19,843 nucleotides of DNA, taken from Bryobacterales bacterium (GTDB lineage: Bacteria > Acidobacteriota > Terriglobia > Bryobacterales > Bryobacteraceae). Under the pieces are notes generated by a model that worked only from the letters and a program-made list of their open reading frames with translations, did no database searches and was not told the origin of the DNA. The DNA lies in the NCBI GenBank assembly GCA_003132865.1, contig PKYZ01000876.1:1-19843 (forward strand), read 5' to 3'. Positions 9,667 through 16,038 of the stretch are shown piece by piece. Positions within the stretch are counted from its first letter, which is position 1; each line of letters begins with the position of its first letter. Position numbers and translations under genes: made by a program.

Positions 9667-9906
9667 GTGCAACAGGCGTTGGGCCAACGCATTCGTGAGC
9701 TCCGATCACGGCGAGGACTGTCTCAAGAAGAGTTTGCGGACATCTGCGGCCTACACCGAACGTACATGGGCAGCATTGAAAGAGGCGAGCGAAACCTGAC
9801 CATCGTCAGCATATTGACGGTCGCACAGCACCTCGAAATGACCGTTTCGAAGCTTCTGTCCGGCCTGGAAAGAAGGGCGACCGAACTCGAGAAGAACCCA
9901 CGCTAA
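9667..9906 (+). CDS. Xre/Cro-family HTH transcriptional regulator
   Basis: This is a small DNA-binding protein with one HTH_3 domain. It reads ALGQRIRELRSRRGLSQEEF, a turn near DICGLHRTYMGSIERGERN, then TIVSILTVAQHLEMTVSKLL. That is the canonical Xre fold with the recognition helix around HRTYMGSIERG. The start is uncertain. GTG at 9667 has an AGGGAAG about 9 bases upstream and gives 79 residues; TTG 9601 or GTG 9631 would add a basic N-terminal extension. Such proteins act as phage-like repressors or as controllers of restriction and toxin genes. It lies just upstream of, and divergent from, the pglZ remnant, at the edge of the element block, and could repress the divergent promoter near 10350-10402. 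No target is shown by the sequence itself. Confidence 0.8.
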   Translation: MQQALGQRIRELRSRRGLSQEEFADICGLHRTYMGSIERGERNLTIVSILTVAQHLEMTVSKLLSGLERRATELEKNPR

Positions 9907-9990
9907 AGGTCTGAACAAGGCAGCGCGTTACGCCGCAAAGATTGTTCAGCGATGCACTCTCTGTTGATGCCAGCGTCCGGCCCCGCCATA

Positions 9991-10027
9991 ACGCCACCGT
10001 GCGCCACCGACCATGGCGCGGTGGCGT
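9991..10027. terminator. Strong hairpin between convergent genes, possible bidirectional terminator
   Basis: The left arm at 9991-10006 (ACGCCACCGTGCGCCA) pairs with the right arm at 10014-10027 (TGGCGCGGTGGCGT), with a 7-base loop and a 2-base bulge. It sits between the Xre gene (plus) and the basic-protein gene (minus), which end toward each other. No T-tract follows on either side, so intrinsic termination is uncertain. It could instead be an RNA-end stabiliser or a protein site. Confidence 0.4.
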
Positions 10028-10060
10028 GTGCACCATCCTACGCGTGGCCACTTGGACCCT

Positions 10061-10318
10061 CTAGCCTTCTTTCTTCCCCCACCGCGCCGCGGCGGCTTTG
10101 CGCGCGATGGCCTGACGCTCCGCACTGCTTAGTTTCGTCAAGCGGGCGGCTGAGGCTTTAGTTGCTATTGCTTTGCGCCTTGCCGGCGTAAGCGCTTTGG
10201 CACGTGCCTTGCCTCCAGCTTTTCCACCTGTACTGGCCAACTTTGTCCGCTCCTCGGGAGTCAGTTGCTCCATCCGCCTCTTGCCGAGAGCGACAGCCGC
10301 TGCCAGCTTCCTAGCCAT
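10061..10318 (-). CDS. Small lysine/alanine-rich basic protein, histone-H1-like
   Basis: This is an 85-residue, strongly basic protein built of repeated Ala/Lys/Arg-rich units spaced by LT/LS-PEER-like linkers: LTPEERTKLASTGGKAGGKA, LTPARRKAIATKASAARL, LSSAERQAIARKAAAARW. The pattern resembles bacterial histone-H1-like or nucleoid-associated proteins that coat DNA. There is no signal peptide and no membrane segment. The start ATG at 10318 is the first codon of the repeat-bearing frame, and the same frame has no better upstream start. It is divergent from the acidic protein gene and shares its promoter region. The function is inferred only from composition; a ribosome- or RNA-binding role is also possible. 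Confidence 0.65.
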   Translation of the reverse strand: MARKLAAAVALGKRRMEQLTPEERTKLASTGGKAGGKARAKALTPARRKAIATKASAARLTKLSSAERQAIARKAAAARWGKKEG

Positions 10319-10352
10319 ACGTCGTTCATTCTAGACGCTTTCTCAGCGGAAT

Positions 10353-10402
10353 ACAATATTTTTCTATGCTATCTTGACAAGCGGATGTAAAGATAGCATA
10401 AT
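10353..10402. promoter_or_regulatory. Divergent promoter with an 11-bp inverted-repeat operator
   Basis: On the plus strand, a perfect -35 TTGACA (10374-10379) is 17 bases from the -10 CATAAT (10397-10402). On the minus strand, TTGTCA (10380-10375) is 16 bases from TATTGT (10358-10353). The two -35 boxes overlap in the palindrome CTTGACAAG (10373-10381). A perfect inverted repeat, TATGCTATCTT at 10365-10375 and AAGATAGCATA at 10390-10400, covers the plus -35 and -10 edges. A dimeric regulator binding it would block both directions. The region is AT-rich against a GC-rich background. Confidence 0.65.
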
Positions 10403-10451
10403 AAAACTGCACATACAGCCGCGAGGCTCTAAAGCGCGAAAGGAAAAACGA

Positions 10452-10733
10452 ATGTACTCAATGTGGAACGCCCCGAGCGACCTGGACTACTACGGCCAGT
10501 TCAATCCGGATCCGCCTGAAGACGAAGAACCCGAACCCGAAGACCCCGAACCCGAAGACCCCGAAATCCCCGAAGAACTGCAAGCCCACTGGGATGCCGC
10601 CGACGAAGCCGATCGCCGGTACACGATGGAGGCTGAAGTCGCAGGTGATGACGCAGAAGACGATGGGATCGCGCGGCGCCAGCCGGCGACGGCCGCCGGG
10701 TCCCACCTCGGCGATTTAGCGGAGGTGGCCTAG
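10452..10733 (+). CDS. Small acidic protein of unknown function
   Basis: This is a 93-residue protein starting at ATG 10452, with AAGGA about 7 bases upstream. The same frame is open from 10374, but that extension lies on the promoter and is not credible. The N-terminus is MYSMWNAPSDLDYY, followed by a proline/glutamate/aspartate repeat tract (PEDEEPEPEDPEPEDPE) with period-like units, then an acidic helical part. The net charge is strongly negative, with no transmembrane or zinc motif. It is the first gene of a three-gene operon, ending 2 bases before the next ATG. Acidic proteins of this kind can mimic DNA or bind basic proteins; the divergent neighbour encodes a very basic protein, so a partnership is conceivable but unproven. 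Confidence 0.6.
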   Translation: MYSMWNAPSDLDYYGQFNPDPPEDEEPEPEDPEPEDPEIPEELQAHWDAADEADRRYTMEAEVAGDDAEDDGIARRQPATAAGSHLGDLAEVA

Positions 10734-10735
10734 CC

Positions 10736-11449
10736 ATGTCCGAGAAGATTCAGTTTCAAACCAACCTGCCCGTAGAACTGGCGCTGCAGTTCCTCCAAGG
10801 CAAGCCCGTCGATAGCCAATTCGGCGGAGTGCAGCACCTATTTTCGACCACCGACAACCGAGTGTTCTTCGTAAGCGAGATGGTGGGCAACATCATCGCC
10901 GATCAGCTCAAGAAACTTGGCGTGCAGAAAGGAGAAGCAATCGAGATCTGCAAAGCCGAGGTGACCCAAGGGCGCGGCCGGAAAAGCATCCAATGGATCG
11001 TCAAGAAGGTCGGTTCCCCAGTAGGCGAACAGCCCGACGGAACCTTCGCGGTGCAGGCCGCGCCCTCTGCGCCAGACAGCGCCTTGGAGCGCCAGCTACA
11101 GCAGTCCATCGCCACCGTTCGTAACGGTAAGCCCGGCACGAGTGCAGGAACACCCGCGCCGGGAAGAGTGGCTGCCCCAAACGGCGAACAGCCTGTCAAC
11201 AACGGCAATGGTAACAAACCCAACGGCAACGGCGCCTCGCACAACGGCCGCCCGCTGGAACCCAACATCCACCAGGGCTGGGCACAGGTCCTGTTCGGCC
11301 AGACCAATGCGCTCATCGACGTCTATGCCGCCGCGCTCAACTACGCCGGCACCAAGCACGGCAACGCCGTGAAACCAGAGGACGTGAAGACGCTGCTCAC
11401 GACAGCGTTCATCAACCTCGCCAAGCAAGGAGGCGCGCATGCTGCCTAG
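10736..11449 (+). CDS. Unrecognised operon protein with an Asn/Gly-rich linker, possible single-strand DNA-binding-like N-domain
   Basis: This 237-residue protein begins at ATG 10736 with GGAGG about 10 bases upstream. I do not recognise the family. Residues 1-95 look like a compact beta-rich domain (KIQFQTNLPVELALQFLQG, HLFSTTDNRVFFVSEMVG, SIQWIVKKVG), compatible with an OB-like fold, though no signature residue proves it. A disordered linker follows, rich in Pro, Gly and Asn (NNGNGNKPNGNGASHNGRP, around residues 160-178). A helical C-terminal domain of about 55 residues ends the protein (GWAQVLFGQTNALIDVYAAA). The domain-linker-domain layout and its overlap by 11 bases with a RecB-like nuclease gene suggest a DNA recombination or replication accessory. 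That role is inference only. Confidence 0.65.
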   Translation: MSEKIQFQTNLPVELALQFLQGKPVDSQFGGVQHLFSTTDNRVFFVSEMVGNIIADQLKKLGVQKGEAIEICKAEVTQGRGRKSIQWIVKKVGSPVGEQPDGTFAVQAAPSAPDSALERQLQQSIATVRNGKPGTSAGTPAPGRVAAPNGEQPVNNGNGNKPNGNGASHNGRPLEPNIHQGWAQVLFGQTNALIDVYAAALNYAGTKHGNAVKPEDVKTLLTTAFINLAKQGGAHAA

Positions 11450-12284
11450 CCTCCCTATCGAGCCGGAGCCGCGGGTAATCCCCGCGGCTCCGCCGCAATC
11501 GGCGCCGCTGAACGACCTGGGCACGGTGCTCTCGCCCTCTCAGGTCCGCACGTTTCGGGACTGCGGTGCCAAGTGGTACTACAAATACGCACTCGGACTG
11601 CCCGACCCGCCCAACGGCTCGCTGGTTCGTGGGCGCGTCGTGCATCAGATGGCCGAGGCCTTCTTCCGCGCCAAGCTGGACGGCGGCTCGCCCGATCCCG
11701 ACGATCTGCAAGCGTCCTTCGAAGAATCCTGGGACACCGCCTCAGCGGGGGCAGCGTTCGGCGCTGATGAAGATGTCGACTTGCTTAAGCGCCAGGCCGC
11801 CATGCTCACGCGCAAATACCTCGACGAAGTGGCGCCGGAGATCGAGCCGGCCGCGCTCGAACTCCCCGTACAAGGCGTTATCGGCGGCGTACCCGTGCGC
11901 GGGTTCGTAGACCTGCTGGATGCCAGCGGACGCATAATCGACCTGAAAACGGCCGCGCGTAAGCCTACGGGCGTCAGCGCCGACTACGCGTTCCAACTGG
12001 CTACCTACCGGCAGCTTTGCCCGGGCGCCAACGGGAAAGCGCGCGTTGATACCCTGGTGGCCACCAAAAGCCCCCAGGTGGTCACGCAGGAGTACACCGT
12101 CTCGCCGACGGATCTGAAGATGACCGAGAAGCTCTATCCGTTGGTGCGCGAGGCTATGCGCGAAGGGATCTATTTGCCCAATCGCTCATCTAACCTCTGC
12201 TCCTACAAAAACTGTAGTTTCGCCGCCGTCTGCGAAACCGAGTTCGGTGGCCGGGTCAAGGGGGACGAGGAGGAGTCTGCGTAG
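11439..12284 (+). CDS. RecB/Cas4-like PD-(D/E)XK nuclease with putative Fe-S cluster
   Basis: This 281-residue protein begins at ATG 11439 with a strong AAGGAGG six bases upstream. It has the features of the PD-(D/E)XK exonuclease superfamily (PF12705-like): SPSQVRTFRDCGAKWYYKY at residues 32-50, GRVVHQ with His69 as motif I, GFVDLLD with Asp158, IIDLKTA with Asp168 and Lys170, and Q186-x3-Y190 as motif IV. Cys42 together with Cys254, Cys259 and Cys265 forms the four-cysteine pattern seen in AddB/Cas4-type enzymes that bind a 4Fe-4S cluster. It probably degrades or resects DNA ends, perhaps for element recombination. No cas genes are nearby, so a Cas4 role in CRISPR adaptation is not supported. 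It is the last gene of the operon. Confidence 0.85.
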   Translation: MLPSLPIEPEPRVIPAAPPQSAPLNDLGTVLSPSQVRTFRDCGAKWYYKYALGLPDPPNGSLVRGRVVHQMAEAFFRAKLDGGSPDPDDLQASFEESWDTASAGAAFGADEDVDLLKRQAAMLTRKYLDEVAPEIEPAALELPVQGVIGGVPVRGFVDLLDASGRIIDLKTAARKPTGVSADYAFQLATYRQLCPGANGKARVDTLVATKSPQVVTQEYTVSPTDLKMTEKLYPLVREAMREGIYLPNRSSNLCSYKNCSFAAVCETEFGGRVKGDEEESA

Positions 12285-12847
12285 CCTACGCTCATGCAAC
12301 GGGGCGCTCGGGCGTGGCTGGGCAGCCACCGACGCCGGTCACCGCGCCCACAGGCGTCTGCAACTTGCACATTTCTTGTGCCGGCTTCTCGCTAATGGTC
12401 GCGCTGCCGCCGGAGGTTGGCGTCTTCCTGCACGCCTAGCTGCACGCAGCAGGAGAGTGCGGCTTACCGCTCATAGCTCGAACCGCTCGATTCGCTCGTG
12501 CTGACTGCCGCGGTCATTGCTGGATGCCAGGCTGACTGCAGTTGGGATAAACCAACACACCTCCCAATCGCTGCCAATGAACCGGCCGCGGCGTGAACCA
12601 GCGCCGATTGGGTCCGAGGCCGCCGTGCCACTTGGGGTCGTAGGTTAGACTCGTGGGACAAGCAACCGCCACCTTCGCCACCTCCGCCACCTCCTCCGGT
12701 TGAAGTCGTACCTTTTTTCAACGATTTAAGCGGAGTTGATTCGGGTGGCGGTTGGAGGTCGTTTGGTGATGTTCTCGTCACCCGATCTCCGCGACCGCCA
12801 CCTTGCTTGTCATTGCCATGTGCTTGAGCAGCCGGATCATCCGCCGG
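12285..12847. other. Intergenic region between convergent operons with iteron-like repeats, candidate replication origin
   Basis: This stretch of 563 bases has no convincing gene. It contains a dyad at 12314-12329 (GTGGCT, then AGCCAC) some 30 bases after the nuclease stop, and a T-run at 12712-12718. It also holds a cluster of repeats related to AACCGCCACCT between 12664 and 12803, with a further copy at 12859-12869 inside the end of the helicase gene. It lies directly downstream of the primase/helicase operon. Some open frames here are arginine-rich and look like chance. Confidence 0.5.
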
Positions 12848-12869
12848 CTATGAGGCGGAGGTGGCGGTT
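12664..12869. repeat. Iteron-like 11-bp repeats (AACCGCCACCT) in alternating orientation
   Basis: The copies are 12664-12674 (plus, perfect), 12743-12753 (minus, one mismatch), 12793-12803 (plus, one mismatch) and 12859-12869 (minus, perfect). The first copy starts a short 9-bp tandem run, CGCCACCTT then CGCCACCTC twice, at 12667-12693. The facing copies can also form long-range stems. The position next to replication genes makes them candidate initiator-binding sites, but a composition effect in GC-rich DNA is possible. Confidence 0.45.
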
Positions 12870-14710
12870 GCGGCGGTCGTTTCCCTAGCTGTTCTAAAGA
12901 TGGCGAGGACTCTTCGGCCTTTTGCCCCCTTTATGGGAAAGGTGATGTGAATGCCCGATTCCCGCAAGAATGTCGCCAGCCGGCGCAAACGATCAGAAAG
13001 GCCTCGGGGTGATTTGGGCCATGATCGAGCGCCTTTCGCTCTGTCGTCAACGGTCTCCAGACGTTGCAGGAGATCCTTGCAGGTGCCTTCCCATTGATCT
13101 TGATCCTGATCGTTGAGCTGATCCATCATTGCCAACACGGCGGCGCCAACCGGGTCGGCTTCCAGCGTTTCCTGGATCGCCTCCTCGCGATTCCCGCAAT
13201 ACGCCAACATAAAAGCTCCCGGCGGGAATCCGAGCGGCCGTTCTGCGGCCGTCGCCCACAGGGCAAAATCAGCCATCCGCGGTTTTCGATCGAGGCGGGT
13301 ATGCGCCAGACGAGCGAGCGTCCCGCTGACCGCGCTAAAGAGTGCCCCGAGAATCTGCGGGAGATCGCGCTCGAACTCTGCGTAGAGCTGCGCCTCATCC
13401 CTTCTGTTGGTCTCCTCGATCGGCGGCAAGTTTAGAATCAAGGCCCGGTCGGCCAGATCCGCGCGCTCAGCAAGATGATCGATCCCGTTCAGAATGACGG
13501 GGCGCATCGCGTCAAAGAAAACCTCGTCGGCATCTGTATACAGTTCGCGGGTGGAAAATCCGCCACCGGTGGCGATCTGGCAAAGTGCGTCCGACAACCA
13601 CGCTGGAATACCGGACAGATTGTCATAGGCCAGTACCCATGAGCTGGCCGCGGCGATCAAAAGGTCTCGATCATCTCTTGGTGGCCGGCGTACCGCTGAA
13701 ACTGAAGGATCGACCAATCTCCGGAGTAGCTTCGCCGTTGTGCTCTTAGCCGAACCCTGCTCGCCTTGAAGGATGAGAATCGGATACGGACCTTTTGGGC
13801 GATAGGCCGCCATGAGCCATGAAACACTTAGAGTCCAGTTACCGTCGCCGCCCAGATTGAGAAACGTCCGGAGCATGTCGACCGAACCGCCCGCCACTGG
13901 CTGCGGCAACGCTCTCATGCCCCTAGTCCGGCGAAATCGCACCGGTGGATCGCTGAGTATGCGCCAGCCCGCTGCGCTGATTTCAACGGCATGACGCTGG
14001 TCATCCCCCAGATCAATGTAGATCCGGTCGTTATGTTCAGCGATTCGCACATATAAGGGGCTTTCAGGCGAGTCGAAGTGTGCCTGCGCCTCGAATACCC
14101 CAATTGCATCCTGGAGTCCTTGGTTCCCAGGCGGTTTGCGAAATGCTCGGTAAAACTGTCCGATGAGCCACCGGCGGAAGCCTTTGCTACGAATCGGCCA
14201 TATCTCGGAGTGATCGCCGACTGGAACTTGGGCGAATGGATCTCTCTCTGGCGTGTGGAAAAGTTGGACATTGCGAGCGAGTTGAACGAGCTGTTCTGCT
14301 TGCGTACGGGCCCGCTTCGGATCGTCATCGGATTTGGGCACCTCCCGATCAACCTGCTCATGAACACCCTCGGGTTGCTCAGCCGGGTAAATGGCGAGGA
14401 TGTCTCTCATCGTTTTCCCGTGGCATCCGTTGTGCTTGCATGTAAATCCCGGCACGCCATCCGCTAAAGTAAATGCCGCCGAGCCATGGGTATGAGCTGA
14501 ATTTAATGGGCAAACCGCCAGTTCGAAGATTAATCCGCCGGCGTGTGACTGCCAGGGCTTGCGTTGTAGCACTACGAGGCCGTACTTCGATAGATAAGCC
14601 TCCATATCGAAGCGGGCGCGGGGCGATTCAGGCCCAAGGTGTCCAGTCGAACCGCTACCAAATCGCGACAACTTTTCACTGGTGACTATCAGGCACCTCC
14701 AGGATTCCAC
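12848..14710 (-). CDS. Replication helicase/ATPase with N-terminal zinc-binding domain
   Basis: This is a protein of up to 620 residues. Near the N-terminus is a primase-type zinc motif (Cys67, His73, then Cys91 and Cys96 in FTCKHNGCHGK), followed by a helical middle part. A P-loop ATPase domain comes next, with Walker A GEQGSAKST at 316-324 and a Walker B-like VLAYDNLS with Asp363. The downstream stretch FDAMRPVILNGIDHLAERAD contains the conserved polar and arginine positions seen in D5/SF3-like phage and plasmid helicases. It probably unwinds DNA at the element's origin together with the primase encoded just upstream. GTG 14710 overlaps the primase stop by 35 bases and has no clear ribosome site; ATG 14605 (MEAYLSK) is an alternative start. 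The last codons contain one copy of the iteron-like repeat. Confidence 0.78.
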   Translation of the reverse strand: MESWRCLIVTSEKLSRFGSGSTGHLGPESPRARFDMEAYLSKYGLVVLQRKPWQSHAGGLIFELAVCPLNSAHTHGSAAFTLADGVPGFTCKHNGCHGKTMRDILAIYPAEQPEGVHEQVDREVPKSDDDPKRARTQAEQLVQLARNVQLFHTPERDPFAQVPVGDHSEIWPIRSKGFRRWLIGQFYRAFRKPPGNQGLQDAIGVFEAQAHFDSPESPLYVRIAEHNDRIYIDLGDDQRHAVEISAAGWRILSDPPVRFRRTRGMRALPQPVAGGSVDMLRTFLNLGGDGNWTLSVSWLMAAYRPKGPYPILILQGEQGSAKSTTAKLLRRLVDPSVSAVRRPPRDDRDLLIAAASSWVLAYDNLSGIPAWLSDALCQIATGGGFSTRELYTDADEVFFDAMRPVILNGIDHLAERADLADRALILNLPPIEETNRRDEAQLYAEFERDLPQILGALFSAVSGTLARLAHTRLDRKPRMADFALWATAAERPLGFPPGAFMLAYCGNREEAIQETLEADPVGAAVLAMMDQLNDQDQDQWEGTCKDLLQRLETVDDRAKGARSWPKSPRGLSDRLRRLATFLRESGIHITFPIKGAKGRRVLAIFRTARETTAATATSAS

Positions 14711-15362
14711 TCAGGCGATGCGGACGCCCTGGGATGCTGTCACCTTTCCGCGCCACGGTGCCGTAAGCCTTCCAGATCCGGGCAGCGTTCGCGGATGTGA
14801 CATCGACCTTAACGGTGGCATCCGAATAGCGCCGGTCCAGTTCAGCAAGCACCCGGGAGACGGACTTCAGCGAATCTTCATTGTTCGGGAGATCGATCTG
14901 GTACAGGAGGTGAGCGCCGTTCCCGGAATCGGCGACTATAGGCCAGCCCCATTCGGTCGCCATGTCATTAGCGATGATCCGGGCGCGCTTGATCGCCGCC
15001 ACGTGTTCTTCGTCGGATGAAGAGATGCCGGCCGGCCGTACGGGGTCGAGGTCGATTGGAAGCCAGTGGCGCCGGAGAATGTCATTATCAGCGGTGGTGT
15101 ATTCCGCGCGTTCCTTGAGCCGGTTGTATGCGCGCCCCAACAGCGCCGGATTGGTTCGGTTGAGCACGTAGTAGACGCCGCCCGCGCGGTAATTCCCATC
15201 GGCAACTTGGATAGCCGCCGCCAGCCTTTCGTGATCGTCGAAGTATCCCGCGACGACGCCGGCGCGCGTCTTTGGGATTCGAACTTCCACGACCTCGCCA
15301 GGATCGAAAAGCAGGGAGATTCCACGGTCTATTTCCGCGCGATCGGCTCTCGGTGGGGTCAT
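14676..15362 (-). CDS. Archaeo-eukaryotic-type primase (AEP) domain protein
   Basis: This 228-residue protein begins at ATG 15362, with AAGGAG six bases upstream. It shows the AEP catalytic pattern: an acidic pair in LPIDLDPVRP (about residues 101-110), the basic/aromatic motif DSGNGAHLLYQ (about residue 145), and a third acidic residue in VKVDVTSANAARIWKAYGT. These features match stand-alone primases of phages, plasmids and integrated elements that start DNA synthesis for a partner helicase, and the helicase gene follows with overlap. The N-terminal section (LFDPGEVVEVRIP) is a short beta-rich lead-in common in this family. The protein is shorter than fused primase-helicases; here the helicase is a separate gene. 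Confidence 0.78.
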   Translation of the reverse strand: MTPPRADRAEIDRGISLLFDPGEVVEVRIPKTRAGVVAGYFDDHERLAAAIQVADGNYRAGGVYYVLNRTNPALLGRAYNRLKERAEYTTADNDILRRHWLPIDLDPVRPAGISSSDEEHVAAIKRARIIANDMATEWGWPIVADSGNGAHLLYQIDLPNNEDSLKSVSRVLAELDRRYSDATVKVDVTSANAARIWKAYGTVARKGDSIPGRPHRLSGILEVPDSHQ

Positions 15363-15395
15363 TGCTTCTCCTTTTGGTGGGCGCCGCCACTCGGT

Positions 15396-15536
15396 CTAGT
15401 TGTCCAGGGAATCTTTCAGGTCTTTCGAGCATCGCCCGCCGGCGGCCGAATGCACGGGGATCACCAGGATACCGCGCTCTGCGTACCGCAGGGCTGCCTT
15501 TATCCGGCCTGGTTCAGCTGCCGGTGCCGCGCTCAT
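15396..15536 (-). CDS. 46-aa N-terminal fragment of a bifunctional primase-polymerase
   Basis: The small gene begins at ATG 15536, with GGAGG seven bases upstream, and stops at TAG 15398-15396. The stretch ALRYAERGILVIPVHSAAGG, then RCS, is the characteristic beginning of the bifunctional primase/polymerase N-terminal domain (PF09250). That domain normally continues for about 150 residues with a cysteine-rich loop and catalytic acids, which are missing here. The next 33 bases lead to the primase start. It is either a degraded remnant or a retained small protein; the strong ribosome site favours translation. Its start overlaps the stop of a possible upstream 55-codon frame (ATGA). Confidence 0.6.
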   Translation of the reverse strand: MSAAPAAEPGRIKAALRYAERGILVIPVHSAAGGRCSKDLKDSLDN

Positions 15537-15700
15537 GATCCTGCCTCCGCGATGCGGTTACGGACTGTCCGCGAGTTGCTTCGGGCGCTCGGGCAGCGGT
15601 GATTGGGGCTAGACCGATGGCTTTGGCGGCAGCGTCCGTTCGTGGGCACGGAGGGTTCAAGGATCTCGTCCACACTCGGATGGAACCGTTCCGTCGACAT
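15533..15700 (-). CDS. Possible 55-aa protein, translationally coupled
   Basis: A frame from ATG 15700 (MSTERFHPSVDEILEP) ends in TGA at 15535-15533, sharing the ATGA with the primase-polymerase fragment. It fills the gap between the excisionase-like gene and that fragment. The sequence is polar and arginine/serine-rich, with no known motif. A GGGAG directly abuts the ATG, too close for a good ribosome site, and the frame is open further upstream. It could be a chance frame. Confidence 0.3.
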   Translation of the reverse strand: MSTERFHPSVDEILEPSVPTNGRCRQSHRSSPNHRCPSARSNSRTVRNRIAEAGS

Positions 15701-15735
15701 CTCCCACCGCGCCCCAGATTCGCGACGAGTTCGAA

Positions 15736-16038
15736 TTACACAGCGCCGGATCGACTGTGCTCGGCGCGCCCGCCGTTGGGCGACGCGAGCCACGCATCCA
15801 CGGCGGCGCGCGGGATCACAAACCGGCGTCCAATTCGGATATGTGGGATTTTTCCGCTTCGCAAGGCTGAGTAGACCCCATTGCGCGCGATCCCTAAGAG
15901 CCGGGCCAGATCCCCAGGCGAGTACGTCACGTTCTGTTTCGTGTCAGCCCGGCGTTTCCCGTTTATTCGCTTTTGGTACTTCATAGGGCGATTATGTACT
16001 TGACGGGTCTCATGCACGGGGATAAAATGGCGTGACAT
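15736..16038 (-). CDS. Excisionase-like winged-HTH (AlpA/MerR-type) protein
   Basis: This 100-residue protein carries an HTH_17-type domain in its C-terminal half. It reads YSPGDLARLLGIARNGVY, then SALRSGKIPHIRIGRRFVIP and RAAVDAWLAS, the standard layout of excisionase/AlpA-like DNA-binding proteins in integrated elements. The start at 16038 is preferred because GAGG lies seven bases upstream; ATG 15984 (MKYQKRINGKRR) would shorten it to 82 residues but has no ribosome site. The N-terminal extension is basic. It heads the minus-strand operon leading to primase and helicase, so it may direct excision and also control replication genes. It is divergent from the zinc-finger/integrase unit, with start codons sharing CATG. 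Confidence 0.8.
   Translation of the reverse strand: MSRHFIPVHETRQVHNRPMKYQKRINGKRRADTKQNVTYSPGDLARLLGIARNGVYSALRSGKIPHIRIGRRFVIPRAAVDAWLASPNGGRAEHSRSGAV
16000..16028 (+). promoter_or_regulatory. Promoter for the zinc-finger/integrase unit, giving a near-leaderless transcript
   Basis: TTGACG at 16000-16005 is 17 bases from TAAAAT at 16023-16028. Transcription would begin around 16035, only about two bases before the ATG at 16037, which has no ribosome site. The message would then be leaderless, or translation would start further inside. The promoter lies within the 5' end of the divergent excisionase gene if that gene starts at 16038. Confidence 0.5.

Noticed and set aside
11439..12284. Reading the PD-(D/E)XK protein as Cas4 and looking for a CRISPR array.
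   Set aside because: No repeat-spacer array and no other cas gene is visible in the window. The fold also occurs in many phage and recombination nucleases.
12284..12433. A small frame ending VALPPEVGVFLHA that could be a short membrane protein after the nuclease gene.
   Set aside because: There is no ribosome site, no clear start and weak hydrophobicity. It overlaps a dyad and has no recognisable homology.
15265..15285. GGGATTCGAAC near 15271 resembles a tRNA T-loop.
   Set aside because: It lies inside the primase coding sequence, and no other tRNA arms can be folded around it.
15066..15602. A 178-codon plus-strand open frame overlapping the primase.
   Set aside because: It is antisense to the primase and to the primase-polymerase fragment, both of which have motifs and good ribosome sites.
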